Source of the DNA: Lumbricus rubellus
Taxonomy: Eukaryota; Annelida; Clitellata; Crassiclitellata; Lumbricidae
Direction: 5' to 3'
Length of the DNA: 64,000 nucleotides
Assembly (NCBI GenBank): GCA_945859605.1
Contig: OX243814.1
Coordinates: 27,205,230 to 27,269,229 of the forward strand
The notes beneath the pieces were generated by a model. The model had not been told where the DNA came from. It made no database searches and saw only the letters and a program-made list of their open reading frames with translations. A program made the translations under genes and the position numbers. Of the stretch, positions 56,004-64,000 are shown piece after piece (the first letter of the stretch is position 1; every line of letters begins with the position of its first letter).

Positions 56004-58044
56004 CTACAAATAAATACAATAATAATATATTTTATGTATCACTATGAGCCTACTCTACAGCTGACTAATTTTAAAGCTAAAGGTCTGAATGCACTTCAAA
56101 GTTGTTGATAATGATCCAGCCAGCGGCGCCGCCAGGATTTTTTTCTGTACGCACAATACAACTTGCACAAAATAATATGAAGCGAACAGCGATCGATACG
56201 AGCTTATATATATTATATATATTATATGTATGTATATACCGTATATGCCTGCTGGCGATTATGAGGTATCACCAGCATATATAAGCTTTTTGCTCCATTT
56301 TTGGTGTACGCATAAAGGTAATTTTGGATGTTAAAAGTGGTGACGCTTTTTTTAGCCTTTCCGCGCTGTACGCACTTGCGTAAGTGCGTACGCCTAACGG
56401 AGCCTCTGGATCCAGCCATTTCATTTTCGAGCCTAACACTTGCTGATTGATTTCTTATTTTTAAAGTCTATATTTGACTTAGCTTGTGATCGTAGGCTAT
56501 TCGAGATTTCTAAAGCTGCTGAGTAAAAAACAAAATCAATGAGCAGGTACAGTCATCATCAGTTCCAAGTCAAGATGTATGGATGATGCAGACATTGCAG
56601 TCTGATAGCTGCATGCCGTAGATGGCGTTTTTGGCCTGAGGCGGCGAGAGGCAGAGGAGCAGGAATCATCAGGGTAAGATTTTTGGGAGTGTTCAGTAAA
56701 AAAAGATCCGTGGAAAGACAGCAAGACGTGAGGTTTTGGTGAGTTCGTTGGACAATCTGGTAGGCCGTAGGCGGCAGGCCTATATAAACCCAAAACTAAC
56801 AAGTAGGCCAGTATGAGAATTGTGGAAAATGAGTGGGGAGGATTGGCCTATGATAAACTTGGAATTGGAGTATGAAAAACAGACTTTACTACGGGGCTGT
56901 AAGAAAGACTGGGGGGTTGAAACCCCTCAACCCCCGGCAATTCTCACCCTGAAGTAGGCTAAATATTTATATTTTCAGGAATTTTCTCCACTTAGAAGGC
57001 CTAATCTAGCGATGGCAGAGCTTAATTACTGCTTACAGTAGGCTATAATTTAAATGGCTTTGCATAGGCCTACGACGTAGGCTACATACTGTATAATAGG
57101 CTAAGTGTGGCCATTGGCCAACCCACCTTGACCTCTATTCGACCCCTCATCCTCATCGTGTAGCCGATTCTCGACGACATCAGAGCCTCGTGAAGTCGTT
57201 CACTAATCTGGATGCACATCGCTGTAAACAGGCGACGAAAAAACAAAGACTGGTAGGCCTATAATACGAAAACCATCGTGCGTTTGAGTGCATTTACATT
57301 GATAATATTATTACAAACACTTTGTACGTCACTAATTTTGTCTATGGACAAAAACTGGACACGAAAACACTATTGTGACGTCATTTGGATTTTTTGTGAC
57401 GGCATCTCATTGTTCTACAAGCGCTATTGTGACGTCATTAGTTGAGTTCATGAATTCTGTAAGGACGATATGCCTTTGTTGCATGGACTTCATATTGGTT
57501 GTGACAACTTATCTTTGTTGTATAAAAATAATAATATATATAAAATGGATTTACAAAAGGTTCTCAAGTGTCAGGTAGGCCATCAATACATAGGCTACCC
57601 TAATAGGCGCTATAAGATGTCAATGGCCTGTTTAAAGTGGCACAGTGTGACCTGCATTGCCTTTACCGCCAACGTAATAATTAATTATACGAATAATTAA
57701 ATAATTAATTAATAATTAATTATACGAATAATTAAATAATTAATAAATAATTAATAATACGAATAATTACCTTCTCCAGTCGACTCCATTCGACTGGCGG
57801 TGTTGACGGTGTCTCCAAACAGACAATACCTCGGCATCGTCAATCCGACGACCCCAGCGACGACTGGACCACAGTGGATCCCAATGCGGACCATCATCTG
57901 CTGGTCGGGACGGTGCTGGACCCGGAACTGTGTGACCCCGCTGAGGATGGCCAGCGCCATGTCTGCTATCTCCTCTGCATGTAATGGGTCAACGGTTGGC
58001 TGTAGACCACTGGCAACCATGTACGCATCGCCAATGGTCTCCAC
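55944..58044 (-). CDS. Receptor-type guanylate cyclase, last three exons
   Basis: Exons on the - strand are 58044-57771, 57221-57127 and 56003-55944. They join in phase for 142 residues plus a stop and form the second half of a class III cyclase domain, which makes cGMP from GTP. The [48 protein letters not shown] and [13 protein letters not shown] motifs match membrane guanylate cyclases (natriuretic-peptide or orphan receptor type). The Cys in RYCLFG is the guanine-selecting residue, and the Asp of IGDAY is a metal ligand. The first part of the catalytic domain, the kinase-like domain and the receptor part must lie upstream, beyond the right edge. A soluble beta subunit is less likely given the [19 protein letters not shown] form. 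Confidence 0.93.
56121..56408. mobile_element. hAT-type MITE in the cyclase intron
   Basis: The ends are CAGCGGCGCCGCCAGG and the imperfect complement ending GGAGCCTCTG. Both are flanked by the 8-bp duplication GATCCAGC (56113-56120 and 56409-56416). CAG ends and an 8-bp duplication fit hAT. There is no coding content in 288 bp. Confidence 0.75.
57127..57221 (-). CDS. Guanylate cyclase penultimate exon
   Basis: Acceptor CTGTTTACAG and donor AAG|GTGGGT. Encodes (A)[17 protein letters not shown] then [14 protein letters not shown], the segment between the SRMEST helix and the GKG end of the cyclase fold. Phases 1 in and 0 out match both neighbours. Confidence 0.92.
57675..57768. repeat. AT-rich ATAATTAA repeats after the cyclase donor
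   Basis: Near-tandem TACGAATAATTAAATAATTA words run right up to the cyclase splice donor (57769-57770, - strand). Confidence 0.75.
57771..58044 (-). CDS. Guanylate cyclase catalytic exon
   Basis: Acceptor TTATAAAATAG and donor GAAG|GTAATT. 91 codons from [19 protein letters not shown] to [10 protein letters not shown]. The exon carries the second metal-ligand Asp, the Cys that selects guanine and the Asn/Arg of NTASRMES that contact the triphosphate and ribose. It starts in phase 0. Confidence 0.96.
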
Positions 58045-58046
58045 CT

Positions 58047-61000
58047 ATTTTATAAGCAGTGGAGTATTAAGTCTTATACAATGCAATGCAATGCAACTCT
58101 GTATTTCTGGTATAAGCAGTGGAGTATTATGCAATGCAATACAACTCTGTATTTCTAGTATAAGCAGTGGAGTATTATGCAATGGAATGCAATACAACTC
58201 TGTATTTCTAGTATAAGCAGTGGAGTATTATGCAATGCAATACAACTCTGTATTTCTAGTATAAGCAGTGGAGTATTATGCAATGCAATACAACTCTGTA
58301 TTTCTAGTATAAGCAGTGGAGTATTATGCAATGGAATGCAACTCTGTATTTCTAGTATAAGCAGTGGAGTATTATGCAATGCAATACAACTCTGTATTTC
58401 TAGTATAAGCAGTGGAGTATTATGCAATGCAATACAACTCTGTATTTCTAGTATAAGCAGTGGAGTATTATGCAATGCAATACAACTCTGTATTTCTGGT
58501 ATAAGCAGTGGAGTATTATGCAATGCAATACAACTCTGTATTTTTAGTATAAGCAGTGGAGTATTATGCAATGGAATGCAATGCAACTCTGTATTTCTGG
58601 TATAAGCAGTGAAGTATTATGCAATGCAATACAACTCTGTATTTCTAGTATAAGCAGTGGAGTATTATGCAATGCAATACAACTCTGTATTTCTAGTATA
58701 AGCAGTGGAGTATTATGCAATGGAATGCAACTCTGTATTTCTGGTATAAGCAGTGGAGTATTATGCAATGGAATGCAATGCAACTCTGTATTTCTGGTAT
58801 AAGCAGTGGAGTATTATGCAATGGAATGCAATACAACTCTGTATTTCTGGTATAAGCAGTGGAGTATTATGCAATGCAATACAACTCTGTATTTCTGGTA
58901 TAAGCAGTGGAGTATTATGCAATGCAATACAACTCTGTATTTCTAGTATAAGCAGTGGAGTATTATGCAATGGAATGCAACTCTGTATTTCTGGTATAAG
59001 CAGTAGAGTATTATGCAATGGAATGCAATACAACTCTGTATTTCTAGTATAAGCAGTGGAGTATTATGCAATGCAATACAACTCTGTATTTCTAGTATAA
59101 GCAGTGGAGTATTATGCAATGAAATGCAATACAACTCTGTATTTCTAGTATAAGCAGTGGAGTATTATGCAATGCAATACAACTCTGTATTTCTAGTATA
59201 AGCAGTGGAGTATTATGCAATGGAATGCAATGCAACTCTGTATTTCTAGTATAAGCAGTGGAGTATTATGCAATGGAATGCAACTCTGTATTTCTAGTAT
59301 AAGCAGTGGAGTATTATGCAATGCAATACAACTCTGTATTTCTGGTATAAGCAGTGGAGTATTATGCAATGCAATACAACTCTGTATTTCTGGTATAAGC
59401 AGTGGAGTATTATGCAATGGAATGCAATACAACTCTGTATTTCTAGTATAAGCAGTGGAGTATTATGCAATGGAATGCAACTCTGTATTTCTAGTATAAG
59501 CAGTGGAGTATTATGCAATGCAATACAACTCTGTATTTCTGGTATAAGCAGTGGAGTATTATGCAATGGAATGCAATACAACTCTGTATTTCTAGTATAA
59601 GCAGTGGAGTATTATGCAATGGAATGCAACTCTGTATTTCTAGTATAAGCAGTGGAGTATTATGCAATGCAATACAACTCTGTATTTCTGGTATAAGCAG
59701 TGGAGTATTATGCAATGGAATGCAATACAACTCTGTATTTCTGGTATAAGCAGTGGAGTATTATGCAATGCAATACAACTCTGTATTTCTAGTATAAGCA
59801 GTGGAGTATTATGCAATGGAATGCAATGCAACTCTGTATTTCTAGTATAAGCAGTGGAGTATTATGCAATGCAATACAACTCTGTATTTCTGGTATAAGC
59901 AGTGGAGTATTATGCAATGGAATGCAACTCTGTATTTCTAGTATAAGCAGTGGAGTATTATGCAATGGAATGCAATACAACTCTGTATTTCTGGTATAAG
60001 CAGTGGAGTATTATGCAATGCAATACAACTCTGTATTTCTAGTATAAGCAGTGGAGTATTATGCAATGGAATGCAATGCAACTCTGTATTTCTGGTATAA
60101 GCAGTGGAGTATTATGCAATGCAATGCAATACAACTCTGTATTTCTGGTATAAGCAGTGGAGTATTATGCAATGCAATGCAATACAACTCTGTATTTCTA
60201 GTATAAGCAGTGGAGTATTATGCAATGCAATACAACTCTGTATTTCTGGTATAAGCAGTGGAGTATTATGCAATGGAATGCAACTCTGTATTTCTAGTAT
60301 AAGCAGTGGAGTATTATGCAATGGAATGCAATACAACTCTGTATTTCTAGTATAAGCAGTGGAGTATTATGCAATGGAATGCAATACAACTCTGTATTTC
60401 TAGTATAAGCAGTGGAGTATTATGCAATGCAATACAACTCTGTATTTCTAGTATAAGCAGTGGAGTATTATGCAATGGAATGCAACTCTGTATTTCTAGT
60501 ATAAGCAGTGGAGTATTATGCAATGCAATACAACTCTGTATTTCTAGTATAAGCAGTGGAGTATTATGCAATGCAATACAACTCTGTATTTCTAGTATAA
60601 GCAGTGGAGTATTATGCAATGCAATACAACTCTGTATTTCTGGTATAAGCAGTGGAGTATTATGCAATGCAATACAACTCTGTATTTTTAGTATAAGCAG
60701 TGGAGTATTATGCAATGGAATGCAATGCAACTCTGTATTTCTGGTATAAGCAGTGAAGTATTATGCAATGCAATACAACTCTGTATTTCTAGTATAAGCA
60801 GTGGAGTATTATGCAATGCAATACAACTCTGTATTTCTAGTATAAGCAGTGGAGTATTATGCAATGGAATGCAACTCTGTATTTCTGGTATAAGCAGTGG
60901 AGTATTATGCAATGGAATGCAATGCAACTCTGTATTTCTGGTATAAGCAGTGGAGTATTATGCAATGGAATGCAATACAACTCTGTATTTCTGGTATAAG

Positions 61001-64000
61001 CAGTGGAGTATTATGCAATGCAATACAACTCTGTATTTCTGGTATAAGCAGTGGAGTATTATGCAATGCAATACAACTCTGTATTTCTAGTATAAGCAGT
61101 GGAGTATTATGCAATGGAATGCAACTCTGTATTTCTGGTATAAGCAGTAGAGTATTATGCAATGGAATGCAATACAACTCTGTATTTCTAGTATAAGCAG
61201 TGGAGTATTATGCAATGCAATACAACTCTGTATTTCTAGTATAAGCAGTGGAGTATTATGCAATGAAATGCAATACAACTCTGTATTTCTAGTATAAGCA
61301 GTGGAGTATTATGCAATGCAATACAACTCTGTATTTCTAGTATAAGCAGTGGAGTATTATGCAATGGAATGCAATGCAACTCTGTATTTCTAGTATAAGC
61401 AGTGGAGTATTATGCAATGGAATGCAACTCTGTATTTCTAGTATAAGCAGTGGAGTATTATGCAATGCAATACAACTCTGTATTTCTGGTATAAGCAGTG
61501 GAGTATTATGCAATGCAATACAACTCTGTATTTCTGGTATAAGCAGTGGAGTATTATGCAATGGAATGCAATACAACTCTGTATTTCTAGTATAAGCAGT
61601 GGAGTATTATGCAATGGAATGCAACTCTGTATTTCTAGTATAAGCAGTGGAGTATTATGCAATGCAATACAACTCTGTATTTCTGGTATAAGCAGTGGAG
61701 TATTATGCAATGGAATGCAATACAACTCTGTATTTCTAGTATAAGCAGTGGAGTATTATGCAATGGAATGCAACTCTGTATTTCTAGTATAAGCAGTGGA
61801 GTATTATGCAATGCAATACAACTCTGTATTTCTGGTATAAGCAGTGGAGTATTATGCAATGGAATGCAATACAACTCTGTATTTCTGGTATAAGCAGTGG
61901 AGTATTATGCAATGCAATACAACTCTGTATTTCTAGTATAAGCAGTGGAGTATTATGCAATGGAATGCAATGCAACTCTGTATTTCTAGTATAAGCAGTG
62001 GAGTATTATGCAATGCAATACAACTCTGTATTTCTGGTATAAGCAGTGGAGTATTATGCAATGGAATGCAACTCTGTATTTCTAGTATAAGCAGTGGAGT
62101 ATTATGCAATGGAATGCAATACAACTCTGTATTTCTGGTATAAGCAGTGGAGTATTATGCAATGCAATACAACTCTGTATTTCTAGTATAAGCAGTGGAG
62201 TATTATGCAATGGAATGCAATGCAACTCTGTATTTCTGGTATAAGCAGTGGAGTATTATGCAATGCAATGCAATACAACTCTGTATTTCTGGTATAAGCA
62301 GTGGAGTATTATGCAATGCAATGCAATACAACTCTGTATTTCTAGTATAAGCAGTGGAGTATTATGCAATGCAATACAACTCTGTATTTCTGGTATAAGC
62401 AGTGGAGTATTATGCAATGGAATGCAACTCTGTATTTCTAGTATAAGCAGTGGAGTATTATGCAATGGAATGCAATACAACTCTGTATTTCTAGTATAAG
62501 CAGTGGAGTATTATGCAATGGAATGCAATACAACTCTGTATTTCTAGTATAAGCAGTGGAGTATTATGCAATGGAATGCAATGCAACTCTGTATTTCTAG
62601 TATAAGCAGTGGAGTATTATGCAATGCAATACAACTCTGTATTTCTAGTATAAGCAGTGGAGTATTATGCAATGGAATGCAATACAACTCTGTATTTCTG
62701 GTATAAGCAGTGAAGTATTATGCAATGCAATACAACTCTGTATTTCTAGTATAAGCAGTGGAGTATTATGCAATGCAATGCAACTCTGTATTTCTGGTAT
62801 AAGCAGTGGAGTATTATGCAATGCAATACAACTCTGTATTTCTAGTATAAGCAGTGGAGTATTATGCAATGCAATACAACTCTGTATTTCTGGTATAAGC
62901 AGTGGAGTATTATGCAATGGAATGCAATACAATTCTGTATTTCTGGTATAAGCAGTGGAGTATTATGCAATGGAATGCAATACAACTCTGTATTTCTAGT
63001 ATAAGCAGTGGAGTATTATGCAATGCAATACAACTCTGTATTTCTAGTATAAGCAGTGGAGTATTATGCAATGGAATGCAACTCTGTATTTCTAGTATAA
63101 GCAGTGGAGTATTATGCAATGGAATGCAACTCTGTATTTCTAGTATAAGCAGTGGAGTATTATGCAATGGAATGCAATACAACTCTGTATTTCTGGTATA
63201 AGCAGTGGAGTATTATGCAATGCAATGCAACTCTGTATTTCTAGTATAAGCAGTGGAGTATTATGCAATGCAATACAACTCTGTATTTCTAGTATAAGCA
63301 GTGGAGTATTATGCAATGCAATACAACTCTGTATTTCTAGTATAAGCAGTGGAGTATTATGCAATGGAATGCAACTCTGTATTTCTAGTATAAGCAGTGG
63401 AGTATTATGCAATGGAATGCAATACAACTCTGTATTTCTGGTATAAGCAGTGGAGTATTATGCAATGCAATGCAACTCTGTATTTCTAGTATAAGCAGTG
63501 GAGTATTATGCAATGCAATGCAATACAACTCTGTATTTCTGGTATAAGCAGTGGAGTATTATGCAATGCAATACAACTCTGTATTTCTAGTATAAGCAGT
63601 GGAGTATTATGCAATGGAATGCAACTCTGTATTTCTGGTATAAGCAGTGGAGTATTATGCAATGGAATGCAATACAACTCTGTATTTCTAGTATAAGCAG
63701 TGGAGTATTATGCAATGCAATACAACTCTGTATTTCTAGTATAAGCAGTGGAGTATTATGCAATGGAATGCAATACAACTCTGTATTTCTAGTATAAGCA
63801 GTGGAGTATTATGCAATGGAATGCAATGCAACTCTGTATTTCTGGTATAAGCAGTGGAGTATTATGCAATGCAATGCAATACAACTCTGTATTTCTAGTA
63901 TAAGCAGTGGAGTATTATGCAATGCAATACAACTCTGTATTTCTAGTATAAGCAGTGGAGTATTATGCAATGCAATGCAATACAACTCTGTATTTCTAGT
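58047..64000. repeat. Nearly 6-kb minisatellite of 48/53-bp units
   Basis: Over 110 tandem units built from TATAAGCAGTGGAGTATTAT, GCAATGCAATACAACTCTGT and ATTTCTAG. Units vary by GCAATGGAATGC versus GCAATGCAATAC (48 bp) or both (53 bp), and by CTAG/CTGG. The array is uninterrupted to the window edge, so its true length is unknown. It fills the cyclase intron directly upstream of the 58044 exon. The frames on both strands are artefacts. Confidence 0.98.
58225..62512. repeat. 2144-bp higher-order repeat, two adjacent copies
   Basis: The order of unit variants from about 58225 to 60368 recurs at about 60369-62512. Rare private variants recur at the same 2144-bp offset: TATTTTTAG at 58541 and 60685, AGCAGTAGAG near 59004 and 61148, and GAAATGCAATAC near 59120 and 61264. 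Confidence 0.88.

Noticed and set aside
56536..56930. Alternative last exon of the guanylate cyclase on the - strand (frame containing SYWPTC or [15 protein letters not shown])
   Set aside because: It lacks the GKG...TYWL end expected of cyclases. The 56003-55944 exon supplies that motif with correct phase and splice acceptor.
58081..64000. Dozens of 60-143 codon frames on both strands (LCISSISSGVLCN and LHNTPLLILEIQSCI repeats)
   Set aside because: They come from the 48/53-bp minisatellite, whose 48-bp units keep frames open on both strands. No independent coding signal.
58047..64000. CRISPR-like array
   Set aside because: Units are contiguous variants of one another with no unique spacers, and the genome is clearly animal. 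The same reasoning applies to the arrays at 12290, 38622 and 40297.

Overview
This window comes from an intron-rich, repeat-rich animal genome. No bacterial-type gene organisation is present. The coding content is small exons with GT/AG borders, conserved animal signalling domains and large introns. A marine invertebrate is most likely. The deuterostome-associated Gmr1-type retrotransposon and the many TAGGCCTA-like palindromes fit an invertebrate deuterostome such as an echinoderm, but this is a weak inference.

Two host genes can be reconstructed. (1) A discoidin domain receptor tyrosine kinase (DDR, collagen receptor) lies on the + strand as 13 exons from 9427 to 54908. The exons join in consistent phase into 996 residues: signal peptide, discoidin domain, discoidin-like domain, one membrane segment, long juxtamembrane region, complete tyrosine kinase domain and stop. 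(2) The last three exons of a receptor-type guanylate cyclase lie on the - strand (58044-57771, 57221-57127, 56003-55944). The rest of that gene lies beyond the right edge. The two genes are tail to tail, about 1 kb apart.

Layout: 1-9.4 kb holds upstream DNA with a short Helitron, a Tc1/mariner-type foldback relic and several microsatellites. 9.4-29.9 kb is DDR intron 1. It holds minisatellites, SINEs, a hAT-type MITE and, in antisense, a complete 7.1-kb LTR retrotransposon with matching LTRs, a 5-bp target duplication and one uninterrupted 1862-residue gag-pol frame. Its integrase precedes the reverse transcriptase. 29.9-54.9 kb holds the remaining DDR exons; their introns carry SINEs, LINE and piggyBac relics, a 703-bp foldback element and large minisatellites. 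54.9-58.0 kb holds the cyclase 3' end. 58.05-64.0 kb is one uninterrupted minisatellite of 48/53-bp units in the next upstream cyclase intron, with a 2144-bp higher-order repeat.

The most unusual pattern is that several minisatellites start exactly at functional gene junctions. The 25-bp array of DDR intron 5 begins with the splice donor itself, the 6-kb array begins inside the cyclase splice acceptor, and a 50-bp triplication begins at the DDR stop codon. All coordinates, splice sites and family calls were read by eye from the sequence; no searches were run.
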